Assembly (NCBI GenBank): GCA_038496675.1
Contig: CM076652.1
Coordinates: 3,928,729 to 3,992,728 of the forward strand
DNA: 64,000 bases
Direction of reading: 5' to 3'
Origin: Rachycentron canadum
Lineage: Eukaryota; Chordata; Actinopteri; Carangiformes; Rachycentridae
This document shows, piece after piece, positions 20,671-34,775 of this stretch (within the stretch, counting starts at the first letter, position 1; every line of letters begins with the position of its first letter). A program made the translations under genes and the position numbers. The notes under the pieces were generated by a model, which had not been told where the DNA came from, did not search any database, and was given only the letters and a program-made list of their open reading frames with translations.

Positions 20671-23600
20671 TTCTGGTTTTATATCGATTTTCTTTGTTGT
20701 TTTACGGGAATTTTTAATCAAGCATCTGTGTGTGATTTTTCAATCTGGGCGTTTAGCAGGGAATCAAACTCAGGGCAGGGTACTCGTTTTGCAAACATTT
20801 GCTTTGGATAGTGAGCTGCAGACTTTAAGGGAGACAGTAATTACCCACATGCCTCTGGGAAAATAAATCTGCAAGTTTCAAACTGTATTGTCTGTAGCCA
20901 TTTGAAGGCAAACCAGTAAAACTAGTAGGGGCCTAATTTGAAAAGTAGAAACACTTTTGCTTCTTGAAAAAACACATTAACAGCCATGTTTGATATGTCT
21001 GCCATGTGTTAGCACTCGATTGAAGACATTTTTTAGTTCCTCCCTTATAATCAAATTATATAATTATATTGAATTAACATTATATAAGCGTTTTAAAGCT
21101 TTTGGCAAGCCATGTATATTAAATCACGTAATGAGAGTTAAGAGATCTTTAGGTCTGATTCCAGAAAAAATCAACAATGTGTTTTAATGAGGTCTTTTGC
21201 TTTTCACAGGTACGTTAATGTTCTCAAGTTGTCCAATTGATTTCATTGTATCACACTGAGCCCCAAGGATAACATGGAGAAAAACCTGCTTAGAATAATG
21301 AGCTGTGTGTCAGTTTGAAGTCCTTTCTCAAAGTCGGCAAATCCCACTTGCCCGTTGTAGCTCTGCCAGATAAGTCAAGCTAAACAGTTCAGTCTTTATA
21401 TCTCACCATGAGATATAAATCATATATTTCATTTAAATGTAACATCAGAAGGAGTACATACTTGGCCTCAGGCGTGCATACGTCTCAACAGTGCCAATCT
21501 CTCGCACTTAAATATAACCTTGAGTGTGTTATTCCTTTTATGCAACATTTAGCACATTCAGCTTGAACACTCACGGAAAGATAAATCGACTGTCAAGAAA
21601 GAATGAATTACTCATCCCAAATGGTAAAAGCGCTGAAATAGTCTTGTTGTTAGTTATGGTCAATTTACCTGTGTGAATAATCTGTGATGCTACTTCAGCG
21701 ATCATTACGTTTTGAATGGAGAGACCTTGAAAGGGATCGTAGAGCTGGCCCCAACAAAAGTTTTAAAAATGTTTTAGTTCATGTTGAACAAATCATGAAA
21801 GAGTTATTTCATATCCAGAACTATAAAAAAAACAACAACCCAATAATAACATATTTCAAAAGGAACAAAAGCAACTATCATCATTTCTCAGTACTACTGA
21901 TTGATTTCCAACGGTTCTCTCAAAGTTTTCGCTTTGCTTGTTGTGGTCAACCTCTTTTACATCTGAATGAACACCCCACATGCTGAGTGAATTTTCAAAC
22001 TGGGAAAGAAAACATAGCTAAAAAAAACAAAACAAAAAACTTTCTGAATCCCTCTGAAATATCTGCCAAAAGCATTTCTGAATCAATTATTGCTATTAGC
22101 CTTAGGATGGCTTTGTGAGGCTGTTGTCCATGAAAATGAAACCTGTTTTTAGAAAAGCTTTGGGACAATCAACGGCCATTATTACTTTGAGTGAGTGTTC
22201 TGGTAAACTTCATAGGAAAACTCTATTTCATATCATTTATAAACCCTTCTATCCCATATCCCGCTTGAAGAGGCAGCCCATTGGGAGATTTCAATCCCTG
22301 ATAGTGTTGACATAAGTAAATATTCAAATCTAATTTTTCAACACGGGACTGAAGCCGAAGAGCGGAAGAGTTTTAATGGGTCAGTGCATCATTGTGGAAA
22401 CCTTTTACTGGGTTGACTGGTTCCTTGGCTATTTGATAACAGTCAATTTTTCATTTAAATGATTGATCAATTGTGGCTTTATCTCAAAGCCTATGTATTT
22501 TATGGAAATAGTATTTAAACTTAGCATTAATCTTATTCATTTGCTCTTTTTCTACACTGAATTTCAAAGATACAACCGTTATATTTGTTGTAACTTGGTG
22601 TAACAAATATATACCTTTACATACTTGCTATGGCCAATGCTAATACAGTGAAATGGGTCTAATAAGGTTATTATAATGCAATTAAATGAGAAAAAGGTGA
22701 TAAATTGTTACCTAAATGGTTCAAAAAGTGTTGGTTATTTATACAATATAATGAAAAAGTGGTTTGTTCATAGATAGTTGCTTGGAGAAAATATCTGCAT
22801 TAGTGTCTCTTTTGATAGGATAAGAAACACTAATATAGAAAATTATTTGAGTGGCTTTAATGTATTTTATACTAACATTGTGCAAACACAAATCCATTTT
22901 CTTCAGCTAAATATTTGGACATATGCGCTTACATGGTTGTTTTGCTTGGCCAGAACTCTGGGATTTCCATAAAATCATTTTATCAACAGTTTTGTGGACA
23001 CCAGGAACATACATCATGGAGACCAATGTTATGATTTCATCTTTGCTATCAGGAAACAACAGGAAAGGCCATAAAAAGTCCATTGTTCATAGACATGTTA
23101 CTGTACAATGAATGTACAATTGTGTCAGTGTGAATAGAAGCATGAGTGTAAGTGCTGTGTGAGATGAGATATAAACAAGTCAACAGACCTCAGCCAGTAG
23201 CATGTATATGAGGACATGAGGCTCAGCTGTTTCCCAGGGTTAAACAAGTCTCTTCCATCAAGCCGCACCAGTTTAAGAAATTTCACAGAATAAATGGTTG
23301 GTTCAAAGGGCACTCCCATGACTATGAGTGATTTGACAGCACTTTAAATAATTATATCCTGGCAAACATTCTCGCTCCATGACTTCAAGCCCTTTTATGT
23401 ACTCTTTAGGTTTTTTCCCTACTGCTGCCAGAGGAAGCAAAGTCTGAGTTAAGGATTTCAGTTCAAACAGAACAAGGAAGTATCTAAAAAGCTGGAGTGT
23501 ACTGTACGATACGGTGGATTTTATCACCAGAATATGTGAGAAAAAAAATGGAGATTAGAAAAAGGACAAGTCACGAGTCAGTACTATTGGCAGCAGGTGT

Positions 23601-25932
23601 GTCAGAGCAGTTGTAGCAGTACAAATCCAGGCAGGGTTGAGAAGCACACATGCATGCTCAGCGAGATCCACCCTTGATAACAATAAAAACTTTAACAACA
23701 CTTTCTCAAATCCCTGAATGTGAGGAGACAAAGTAGGCGTGCACAGTCGATAGGACCCCGGGGATCTGAGGACCGCATAAGGCATATCATGTCCATAGCT
23801 CATTGCTGATTGAGGGCATCACTTTGTGCAGGAAATGACCCGAGACAGCCCCCCCATAAAAGTAGTTCTCCCGCTTTCATAAACATGGCCTCGAGGACTC
23901 TCTGCCGACACCATCTTTCATAACCACCCTGATTTCTACCTCACAGCCAGGAGCTTCCGCTTTCCCATCCTTTCCCTCAGACGGCTCCCAGCTGCACAAA
24001 CTGTTGAAGGAAGAGCATTTAGCAACCAGACCTTTTTTTGTTTTCGTGACTGTAAGCCAGCTGAACTTGGACCACAGTGTGCTGGCTCTTTGTGCGAGTG
24101 CATTTGATGGATCAGTCCCTGATGTACCCATGAATGCGACTTGGATATGTGATCAAAAAGAGTTTTGTTTTCTATTTTTGAAAAATTTGTTTTCAGTTGT
24201 GCTTGTCTTAGGCGAAGACAAAATGTGCTTCAGTGTTTCTCCACCAATTCTGGTTTAGATAACAGTTCAGAAATTAATTGAGAGTAAACAACTCTATCTG
24301 ACAAAAAGCAGTTCAAGTGGAGTCACATTGGAAAGAGATTTAACTATGGGTCTTATCCAGAAATAACAATGCGTGCAACTGTGGAGTGATAGCAACAGCT
24401 TGAAAGCCTTTGCTGCCAACGTTTCGGGCCAACAGATAGTAAACACAATGAGACAAAATCACACTGCTCAGACAATGGCTCAAATGTTTGTTCCTAGAAT
24501 AATCATGTAGGCTACAATATAAAAATGCTTAATGAAAAAAGGATTTGGGTCAGTATTTTCACTGAGGGAGCTGCATCAAATTTGGGGGAATGTGGCCCAG
24601 TATCTGTCAACATCTGCCACAGTTGATGGGAAAGTAGCTTACAGAGATGCAAGTTAAAGGCCCTTAAAACTTAAATTCTCCATCGGCTTTTTACCAGGAC
24701 TAATGGGATGCTACATAAACACAAAGCTGTCTGCCAAAGTTAGAACAGTGTTGGCTATTTTACACAAGAGAACTCTTTCCTCTGTGTTCATCACAGATGC
24801 GTGTAGTGGGTGAGGCTCAGACGCAACACGCACCAATCAGGATTTAGCAACATTTGGCTCAATATTGAACGACAGTTGGTCACTGTCAGTCAAATCTGAT
24901 AAAATGATTAAAAGTTCAGACATGTGTAAAATTTGTTTTGGTTTGGATTTAATAGCATGCAACAAAGTGCCTCGACAAAAAAAAAAAAAAAAGCCTCCAA
25001 CCTCTAACACTGTGTGTCAAACTTTATTTATTCTTAAACCATGGAAACAGCAGTTTAACAAAATCTGTTGCTGCATCACACTGAACACAAACAACATAGT
25101 CATCACTTGCAAACTCCACTTATCTACATGGTTTCTGCAGGTTTTGTGCACCAACTTGCATCAAGTCTCTGTGGTTAAGTTAGTTAGTTTTACCAAACAC
25201 GCAAATAAGGCTGGCAGGCTCAGACATGTTACTGAAGTGAACTTACTGCCCAGCTTTAACATCCCGGCCTCTAGAGAAACTCTTTTTGATAACTTAATGA
25301 TAAGCCATGGATGTTCTATTGTTAAGGAGGCTGCAATAGAAATGGACTTGGGTCCACTTATCTACTAGGGACGCAGTTTAACGTCAGTGCTCTTCCTGGT
25401 TAAGGAAGCCAACAAACCAAAAAGGTGGGTGCAGTATCCGACCTGTGACTCACCTGTTGCTCAAGATGCACTGACAGTCTATCGCCATTCAATCTCCCTG
25501 GCATTTTGCAGCATGTGTAGTCTATAACAGGGTTATTTATCATAATCAAGTCATATGACAATTTACATCAAGACAGCAAAAACTTTGAGGTGAATGTTTT
25601 TTTGTTTTTTTTTTAATGCTGGAGCAGAGGAGCGATCGGACTTGTTTAACCCTCCGTCATGTAATTTTAATACTTGCACTGCAGCAACATGTGTCAGCAT
25701 ATCGCCCATTTGTGACCTTGTGAATCACAACAGCGGCAAGTGGGTGTGAGTTTTTTCGGGTGCATGCAAGTGAGTGTGTGCAAACCTAGTGTCTGCGTGC
25801 GTGCATGCTTGGGAGCACAGGCAACAACATAAGTAATTACAGGTAAAGACAGTTAAAGGGTGCCATGAAGGCAAGGTTACGAATGCACTGCTCCCCGCTC
25901 TCCAGTGTTGGGGCATACATTAACAACAACAT

Positions 25933-25972
<40 letters not shown>

Positions 25973-28900
25973 GCATTATCTGCTTCCTTGAATGCATTAC
26001 AAAGCTGTTCGACGTCACAAACTGTCTTTTTTTTGTAGGTGTCCCCTCCCACTCTGTCTGTAAGTGTGTGTGTGGGAATCAGCACAGGACCCTAGTCACA
26101 GGTCAGGGGCTCTAAGGTTACTAATAGCCCACACCAATAGACTTGTGATACACGTCTTGCCCTTTATGGCACTCTTCCCTGCGGCCAGAGGAGAATGCCT
26201 TCCCCCCCAGGTGGGGAGCGCGGGCTCGGCCAGCCCCGTCCCGAGAGGACGTAACAGGAGGCTTATCGCAGCGCTGGGCTGTGCTGTAATACTCCTGTGA
26301 AAGGTCTTTCAGGCCGCCTCCCAATATTGATTTTTCTGAGCAGGAGGGAAATCGAGAAGGCCCCCCTCAGAAGCATTGGAGCCTGGGAGGAGGAGGAAGA
26401 GACAGGTAAAGATAGAAGGTTGGGAGAGGGGAGGTGGGGGGGTGGGGTTACCAAGAGTAAGAGACAGTAAGAGACACAGAGAAGAGCTGTGTTTACAGCT
26501 GGCCATACAGGGTTAACATTTTCTTCTTGTCTGCATAGATATTGCTGACTATAAAAGTCAGATTTACAACCCCTTTGCACACTCTTAATAAAAATAAATC
26601 AATCTAGCCGCTCCCGGTGTGGTCTCAGTTCTTCATTTTTCTTCCCAGTTTGATTCCCGCGCTTTCAGCTTTTATTATGTTTACGTTGGCATTCGGTATG
26701 TCCAGATTGTATCTAATCGTTGCCATAAATAAATCAGACACCTGACATTTTATCACTTTGTTTCAGGCATGCGGTCTATAGAAGAACAAAGATTAAAGAC
26801 AAAAAAAAAAAAAAAAAATGAATGAAAGTAAGATATCTAATGATAATCAAGGAAAACAGAAAGGGGCAGTCAACAGAATATGTTGGCATCGGTTACATTC
26901 GTTTCTTTCAAACAGAGACTTTTGAAAAGGGAATGGAAACAGGCTGCATCTTTGGCAAGAAATGATCCCGGTAGTTGACGGTAAAGTCTATTCGGTTTGA
27001 GTCCTACAAAAATAATAAACCAGCAACCACCCCCAGATTTATTTCAAGAACTTAAATTGAGACCATTTAACTCCTCAAGTGACAATACAGCACAATACAT
27101 GTGTTCTGCGCGGCGCTGACTTAATGTGATACACGCTGGACGCGAAACAGTGGGTTAGGGTTAGGGTCACATGACGTTGAAGTCTTGCTGAATCAAAACC
27201 GCTGCTGATTAAATCTTCTCAGTCGGGTGCTGCAGTTGTTGCCCCACCAACTGGGAACCACAACAGAACTTTGTTGTAAGTTTGTTTTTAAAATGACCTA
27301 AATTAATTGTTTGGTCTATTTGACATTAGGTTGTATTGAGTATGCGTAGTCAGTGTTTTAGCTTTAGGCTAGCACCCTCCCAGTTTGAAGAAGCAGGCAG
27401 GAGGAACAGCATTTGACATAATAAGAGTAAGACTGACAGGAGCTTTGTGGATTTTTTGACCAATGCAGTGGATCATTGAGATTTGTCCCAAAGGCCATTT
27501 CAACCGTGACAGAACGACATTACTGAGACTGAGGTGCTGGCCAGCTCCGTTCATATCGAGGTTTCCAACCTGGCTGCCCTTCAGTTCCCTCATACTTAGG
27601 CACCAATTGTAAACCAACTATTTAGCAATTCGTAAATGGCAACATTGATGGTTGTATTGGTACTTTTTAACACGTTATGGTCTTCCTTAGCGACCATTTC
27701 ATGTAGAAAATAAGACCATGTGATAACACGTGATAGCTTTGGCGTCAGATGTGGCTGACCCCTTGATCTTTTCCTGGTCAGTGACCTTTGACTCCTTCAG
27801 CATCTTCTCCGGGTTCATTTGGAGAATGCTGACCACAGATGTTGTGTTGCGTGTAATGTCAGTCACCACTTCCACATTTTGTCTTGGATAGTTTGTGCTG
27901 ACTCCTTGTGACTTGCAGACTTTCTAACAGCCCACCCCCTCACCACATCGTTGAAGATCATGTTCACTTCGGTGCAATTGTTAAAATTCATTATTTAAAG
28001 CAGATTTTATTTGAAATTTGTCAAAAATGATTTTGTTTAATTTATTGCAGAAAATATTGCTTGAAAAAACTCACAGTATGTTGTTACATAAATATTGAAA
28101 AGTCTCATTTAGTCTCAATTATCTCATTATCTTATTTATTTGAGCTTTATTGCCTAAGTCCATGGTCCCTTGTAAATAAATCTGTTCAATACTGTATCAG
28201 GACGAGTCCAAAGATTAACCCAAAACAGCAGTACAATTAGTTTTCTGTGCTGCGAACGGTTACACAGAGACAGTGGGAGACTGAACCAAATACTGTAGGG
28301 ACAGACAGACAGTGATAGAGCGAGAGATGGATCACCTGTGTGGGAGGAGGTGAGCGAGGGAGGAGGCGGGGGAGGGTGTGTGGATGAATCGGTTAGACAA
28401 GGGGGGCCTTGAGAGCTCTTGTTCGGTGTCACCTCGGCGCAGAGTGAGAGTGCGCAACGACTCCAGCCCCCGTCATCCGATCTAAGGTCAGCCTTCCACA
28501 GTGTGACTCAGTGGCTCCTGAATGCTGCTTTCAGGGCCTGTTCAGCTCAACTTGAGGATGAATCACTTAACTTCGGCCTTTCATATCTGGAGAGGATCCC
28601 ATTTCTGGGCAGTCGCATTTCCGCTCCAAAGGGAACATTGGTCAGCGCCTCGCCCCCACACGAGGGCTGCCGTAGGTTTGATCAGACCATCTGGTGAGTT
28701 GTTATTTCAATCAGAGTTGGACAAATGAACCACACAGGAACTTCCACACTGTTGCACAGTAGACTTTGTCATGGCTTTATTCTTGTGCTTGAGGTTTCAA
28801 AGACATCACGCGCTTCCACTTACATACATACAAGCATCTTTCGGCATGTTTAGTTAGTAGTTGTCTGAAAGTCATATCTGTAAAAAGAACAACCATCTTT

Positions 28901-29690
28901 ACATTTAGGAAACATATAAAAGTAATCAAATAGTTCTGCCAAAACCAAATGTCTCCCCCGAGGCATTTTATTTGCTAATGCATCGACAAAAGGAGTTGGA
29001 TGGGTGTTGCCATATTATGTAGACTTGAATAACGCGCTGCTTCCCTATTCAGTCTCCCCTTTTGACTGATTTCAAAGGGGAAACATGATAATAGTGAAAG
29101 CTAGCTGACAAAAAAATGCAAACAAAGGCGATCTCCCTCTTTTAGTCTTATGACATGAAAGACACCTGTGCTTTCTCAGATGTGGCACAAAAAATATGAA
29201 ATGAACACCCGTAGATAAGCACTTCATCTGGCAGATTGACTCAGATATGCTAACGTCTAGAATGTGAAATGCACTATGTCAAAGTTCAATAGGACTTAGC
29301 TTTCTGCTTAACCAATCGAGTCCATGTAAACACTATTAAGCGATTAGTTTGTTGACTAAATTTATTGATAAGATTCATCTCGCTAATTTTTGGCACATAA
29401 TATATGTAGTCTTTGACACATCAGTGTTTTTTTTGCCTTTAACTCAGTCGACTGAATATTAGTTTAAGGGGGGGGAAAAATCGCCTCTGTAAAAAGGTTG
29501 TAGGTGGAGCAACACCCTGGAAAAACACCTCAAAGTAATCCCAGGGCGAGGCTGTGTAGTTCTGACAAGAAATGTGTTGTCAACAAATTGTCTGTTTTTC
29601 TACACTTAAGATGACATTGCATTCACTAACATCCATCCTCAGGACCGTGACCCTAACCCAACCCCAACCTCGGCTAGAGATGTCCCTCTG
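20671..29690. other. Gene-free region downstream of kitlg (first part)
   Basis: No coding exon is supported. Contents are a CA microsatellite (about 25934-25967), A-runs near 24978 and 26801, a GT/GC-richer purine patch at 26330-26460, and a G/A-rich patch at 28300-28400. The longest open frame (24865-25368, 167 codons) contains a lysine run from poly(A) and no recognisable domain. The region may hold kitlg regulatory elements, but I cannot point to one from this sequence alone. Confidence 0.55.
25934..25967. repeat. (CA)n microsatellite
   Basis: About 17 CA units followed by AAAAATGC. Confidence 0.95.
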
Positions 29691-29699
29691 GCATAGTGA

Positions 29700-31010
29700 T
29701 CCATAGCACATACAAAAACATTTCTGTTTTGACTTCAGCTAGGTTTGGTCAGATCTGATGATTCCATAAAACACAATTCAGGTTTAAGGACTGGTAGGTT
29801 GTTCCATACATGGTACAAATGAGCAATTAGCATCCAGTCATGCGCAGGTATAAACTACTACTAAGTGACTTTGGAAGAGGTTTATTGTTGTGGCACCAAT
29901 GGTAAAGGTGCTCAACTGGCTGGTGTTTCAATAGTTACAGTGATTCAAGTGAGATTTGCATTTAGATCAAGCGTCAACCCACCGTGACACCACCCTTCGG
30001 TTCGTAAACTGCCGTTTTGAAGCCTCGAGTTTGAAATTTGTCCATCGCCATCTTGGTTGTTTGAAACCAGAAGAGATCATATTTGGAGAAGGTGGTGCTG
30101 ATTGTCTGTCAATCATGGGGTAACCACGCCCTAATGCCCTATTTTCCTCTAAATGGGACTACAATTTTAAAAAAATGAACACCGTGTTGTATGAAGGACT
30201 TAAACTAATTTGAAAAATGTTTACCAAGGTAAAAATTTGAGTGAAAAGTGTTGCCATTCTCCCATAAACGTCAATACAATTGGCTTTACAACCACTGGAG
30301 TCACCCTCTGACGGTCATTAGATAGATTCCAACTTTAATGCAATTCCACATAGGCTTAATTTTTCAGACCCTGAGACTACGTCCACGTTTATATACAGTC
30401 TATGACTTAGATCTAAAGGAGAGACATCCCGTGGTCGACCACCCACGTTTGATGGCTGTGATGCCGATGCATCGGTACGACATGTAATTAGAACAGAAGA
30501 GCAACTCCTTCCTCAGGTGATGGAGAAGGTCAATGCAGGATGTGATCAGGCTGTCTCAGCACGAAGAGTCGACATTTACACAAAGAGAGATATTATAGTA
30601 GGTTGTGCATGAAGCCCTTCAGGCTGATCTGCATAGATGTGGAAAAAAGTGGAAGGGTCAGATGAGTCATCCTTATACCATATTCTCCACAAGCAGGGAT
30701 GTGTGGTGAACACAAAGAGAATAGTTCAGGCCTGAAAATTTGACTCCTACAGTGCCAGGATGACATGCCTCCATCCACAGGGCACATGGGGTTACTGAAC
30801 CCCACCCACACCTATGGGAGATTTTGACCAACACACTTCATAGTGCCCTCAACCACCGTCGTCAAAACACCACATATCTTTGGAGGAACAGACTTCATCC
30901 CTTCAGTAGAGTTCAGAGACTTGTTGAATAAATGCCAAGGAGCGCTGAACCTGTTCTGTGGCACGTGGTGATCCACCACCTTACTAAGACAATTTATGTT
31001 TCCCTTCCCT
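29700..31010 (+). mobile_element. Tc1/mariner-like transposon relic, split by a MITE
   Basis: Left part: around 29868 the + strand reads LSDFGRG and then, after a frame shift, AQLAGVSIVTV. This is the helix-turn-helix start of Tc1-type transposases (LSDFERG...A.LAGVS..TV). After the inserted element the relic resumes with GRPP-like sequence, a WKGSDESSLYHIF block (compare SDESRF..F in Tc1 transposases) near 30650, and a C-terminal RRQNTTYLWRNRLHPF segment near 30860. Stops and frame shifts run throughout, so it is inactive. The ends are approximate because I did not find clear terminal inverted repeats. Confidence 0.7.
29969..30406. mobile_element. hAT-like MITE (copy 1), inserted in the Tc1 relic
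   Basis: A non-coding 438-bp insert interrupts the Tc1 relic. The 7-bp sequence TTAGATC flanks it on both sides (29962-29968 and 30407-30413), consistent with a target-site duplication of 7-8 bp as made by hAT-type elements. It begins AAGCGTCAACCCACCGTGAC and ends ATATACAGTCTATGAC. The TATATACAGTCTATG end is common in fish dispersed elements. A second copy in the opposite orientation is at 59920-60345. Confidence 0.7.
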
Positions 31011-33099
31011 TAGATTTATCACCATCATCCATATTTAATGGGAAAAGAAGAAAACCAAAAGAGACATAAACCTCATCATGGGGTTTGCAGGCTAGGGGTT
31101 AAGTATTCATGATTCTCCAATCAGAGAGGAGCTTTGGGAAAACTGGTATTCATGTCAGAGTTGCGAGGCCAGAATCTCTGCTCCCTAATAAAAATACATG
31201 AATGCTTGTCTAATGTTGGCCAAAAAGCACATGATGATCCTCTGGAGCCCTGGAACAATGCTCTATGGAAAGATTAATCAAAAGCCGCGAATGGGGAAAA
31301 TGCACAACCGCATTCCACAGGCGCGTACAAGGGGTCAAACAAGTTGGTGCTAGCATCCCGGTGACAATGGCTGAATTGAACGATGTTCTGCCGCATCACA
31401 ACCTGGACAACTTACCAGCATGTGACGAATCATGAATCCTGTCTCTGTGTCGCTCGGCCAGTGCTGAGCCACTGAACTGAAATGCCTGAGGCTGTAGCAC
31501 ACAACCATGAGCGAGCCTCCCTCTGTTCCATAATACTGTATTCTCTCATCTCTTCTGTTCTGTTTGCCCATTGTATGTTTTGGCACCGCCATGTGCAGCA
31601 CGTCAGTGATGTTTTTGCCGCAATTTTCCTCGATTTAATACAATGCATAATTCCCAAAATTGCGAGAAATATCAAATCTTGCATAAGTGAGACTTTAAGT
31701 ATTCGTTTTAAATTCTGCCTCTGGCACCAGCTACCATTGTTTCTGGTGTGTTTGTTCTGGCTTTGCTAATAACAAACAGTCATGCCTCTCTCCTTGTCAG
31801 GATGGCTTTATTCTTATGTGCGCATGACGTCTAACAGTGAGCTACTGGCAGTGGCAAGACTGCATGTTCAATCTGCAACAAAAAACACAAGCACATAAAC
31901 TAAACACTGTGTGACGAACTGTAACAAATGGGGAAGGACATAAAATAGAATGAGAGAGAGAAGGGGCTGCTAGGAAAAGCTCTCTTTTATAATCTGGGAC
32001 TCCCACATAATTTCAAAGTCAGTCATGCTCGGTATATTTTGGTAGCCACTAGAATTTAAAACAAAGTTCTGTGGTTGTAAACACAGCGGCAGTAATGACT
32101 GATCCGCTGGCTGGGAATTGGGGTTTGCAGAGGTTACTGGCTGAGATCAGGGACCTTGATGTCAATCCAAACACAAGCCATCAGGCTGCCTTTAAATATC
32201 CCCCAACTCTCAACCAGTTATTTAAGCAAGCCAAAAAAAGACACGCTAACTTTCTAAATTCGATTAAAAATTGTTCACTGCCTCATAAACCTGCAGATTA
32301 AATCCTCCAAATCAAATAAGAAAATACTATGTTTATCCATGCCCTCTGGAAGGAATTGAGTTTTGTGACTTTTAAAACATAAATCTATTTTATGGTCTGA
32401 CAGCACTAATGGTTAAGGTAGGTTAGGGGACAAAATGACTTGGTGAGCTTCAGGGAACTGTAGCCATCAGGGTTAAAATGACTACTTTGTTGAGGCTTGG
32501 GGAGATTTTTCTTTGTAGTTAAAGCAGTAAACATGTGGTTATGGTTTAAAAAGTTAAGTCAGATGTTTGATTAGCCCTTTCATCCCCCTCTACCTCCTCT
32601 CTTAAAGGCTCAGTGTAGTGATGTGTAATTCCCGAGAAAAATTTGGTTAAAAGGCAAGGTATGAGTGTGAGTCTGCCCTTTTATACCAGCGATACCACTG
32701 ATTCCTCAAGCTTCAAGATTGTGAGAGAAACTCTAAACGTGAAAATTAAGTTGTCCAAAGCTTGTTGATACTGGATTGAGAGGACTGATTGATTCACAGC
32801 ACTTTTATCAAACTCTCCCTCCTGACAAAAAATTCCTCAAATTTTCTCAACATTTATTTTTTTAATTATGTAGGTCCAGGCCCGCTGGATAACCATGGGA
32901 AGCCCATTTGTATTTTGTCATGCTTGACAGACAAAACAGACAGAGCGTTACTGAGGAGTGTTGGTCACAAAACAGAGTAGAAACACCCTAATCAGGGCAG
33001 ATAATGAGGATCCAAAACAATCAAAAACATTCCACTGGGCCCGTTTATCTGCTTAAGGACAAGCTGTAGCAAAATAAATGAAATTATGAGGAAACAAGC

Positions 33100-33134
<35 letters not shown>

Positions 33135-33780
33135 CATAGACAGAGAGAGAGATGGGTGAAGGGAGAAGACTTGAGAAATGCTTCTTTCAGAGAGGAGCAT
33201 CTCCCCGGCCCATGAAAGGGCACCAGACACAGGCTGGTTCTGTTGTCTCACTAAAAGGAAGCATGGTGATTTCTCATTTCATATGTGCTTCTGAGAATTA
33301 ATAAATCTTATTCTATAGCACTGTGATGTCCCACAGAGTGATCCTACTGAAAAAGAATTCTTCTCCATGAAGCAATGGAGCTCTGTCTGAAAAAAGAGCG
33401 GGGCTCAGAGCTCAACCCTGACAACCTGTGTGAGTCTCCACGGTGGCACTTTCTTTGTATCGGCTTCATTAATGCACAGTTTGTGACGCATCAAGCTGTT
33501 ACACCACTCCTGCTGTCTCATGTTACTCAGTGTGGATCACACTGACAGCGCTCTACTACAGCACACACGCGTGTAATGCTGGTGCGAGGGTTTCTTTGGT
33601 CTTATGCACAGTAAAAGAGGCAGTTTCTTACCTTGCTAGTCTTTTGACACAGACGCAGTCAATTTGAAAATTAATCTTTAAAAAATTATTGTGCATTATT
33701 TTTGCAATAATTCATGTAGTTCGTACAGCCCATTACTTTACAGTAATGGACTATACTCTTCATGAATGTTGTTGCACATA
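31011..33780. other. Non-coding stretch
   Basis: No gene recognised. A GA microsatellite lies at 33105-33130. Open frames (up to 95 codons) show no family I know. Confidence 0.55.
33105..33130. repeat. (GA)n microsatellite
   Basis: About 13 AG/GA units, followed by AAAACATAGACAGAGAGAGAG. Confidence 0.9.
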
Positions 33781-33799
33781 AAGGTAGAAAAAAAAAAAA

Positions 33800-34775
33800 C
33801 TGTGTGTGTAAAGCCTGTTTGTGCTGGACTTCACATGCCTGATGGCAGAAGTGAGAGGAGGCTGCATTGGGGGTGTGCGCTGCCCCCTGATGATGCCCTG
33901 ATCCTGAGGTCCTTGGTGTGGCGAATGTCCCGTCGCGTGGGGGAGGCTGCTCCTGAGATGAACTATGCGTTGCTAATCACGGGCTGGAGAGACTTTCTGC
34001 TGAGGATTGTGGGTGGCATATTTCTCAAAAAGCCTTTTTGGTGAACTGGCGTGGGTTGTGAGACCAGTTGATGTGAAGAATCTGAAGGTTGACAACCCTC
34101 TCTACCTCTGTCTTACCTTCAGCGGCATTTCTTAATTCCAGGTGGTTACAGGCGAGGAAGAGACGCTACATTTTACCTCATGTACCATAATGGTAGACAC
34201 TACTATTTACTACAAAATGTTCTGGATGAATGCTGGTATAAGGGGACTTATGGTTGTGCCAATATTACAGGCCCAACAGGGGCCTTCTACTGGACGTTCA
34301 TCATTTAGGCAGGTCGCAATGCCTCTCTTTACTTTTGCACGATAGTGGTAAACTTGAAATGCTCTGCAAGGGATAAATTGTATGTGTCAAGCAGATATAT
34401 GAGTAGCAAGCCCTGATTGCACGTCCGGGGATGTTGTCTGGGTCAGCTGCCTTTAGTGGGCTCAGAGCCCTGTGCACATCCGCCATGCTCAAAACCCCTT
34501 TCTGTCAGCCAATATTGAAGCCCTCAAAGTGAATGTAGAACTCATCCAAGTCATCTGGCAGTGTGATGTGCTGCAGGCCACGCCAGGAGCCCGTGGTGTT
34601 GGAACATCCCTGCAGATTCAATCTGTATGGTCTCTTTGCGAGGTGTAGTCAGTTCATATCCATCCTTTTTATAGTCCTTAAAGCTGCCTGAGACAAACAC
34701 AGTGCATATTTTCTCCCCTTCCAGGAGTTGGTTAAAATATTTAAACATCGGTATTGATAGATTTCTTTCCAACCC
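33800..34775 (-). mobile_element. Decayed LINE, minus strand, reverse-transcriptase fragment
   Basis: On the minus strand, 34492-34301 reads DVHRALSPLKAADPDNIPGR followed by AIRACYS. This matches the conserved N-terminal block of non-LTR reverse transcriptases (V...L...KAAGPD.IPGR.L..C). Further along in the minus direction, 33960-33830 corresponds to the nucleotide consensus of a frequent fish LINE (GGTGTGGCGAATGTCCCGTC and GGGGGAGGCTGCTCCTGAGA on the + strand). The conserved G in KAAGPD is D here, and stops are frequent. The subfamily (Rex1, L2 or related) is not resolved. Confidence 0.6.

Noticed and set aside
24865..25368. Longest open frame (167 codons, + strand)
   Set aside because: It contains a lysine run made by poly(A), has no recognisable domain or splice context, and lies among non-coding sequence; a chance open frame is most likely.
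27716..27923. Minus-strand open stretch of about 66 codons reading NYPRQNVEVVTDITRN...
   Set aside because: The composition looks protein-like, but there is no Met start, no convincing splice sites and no family I can name. Length alone is not enough.
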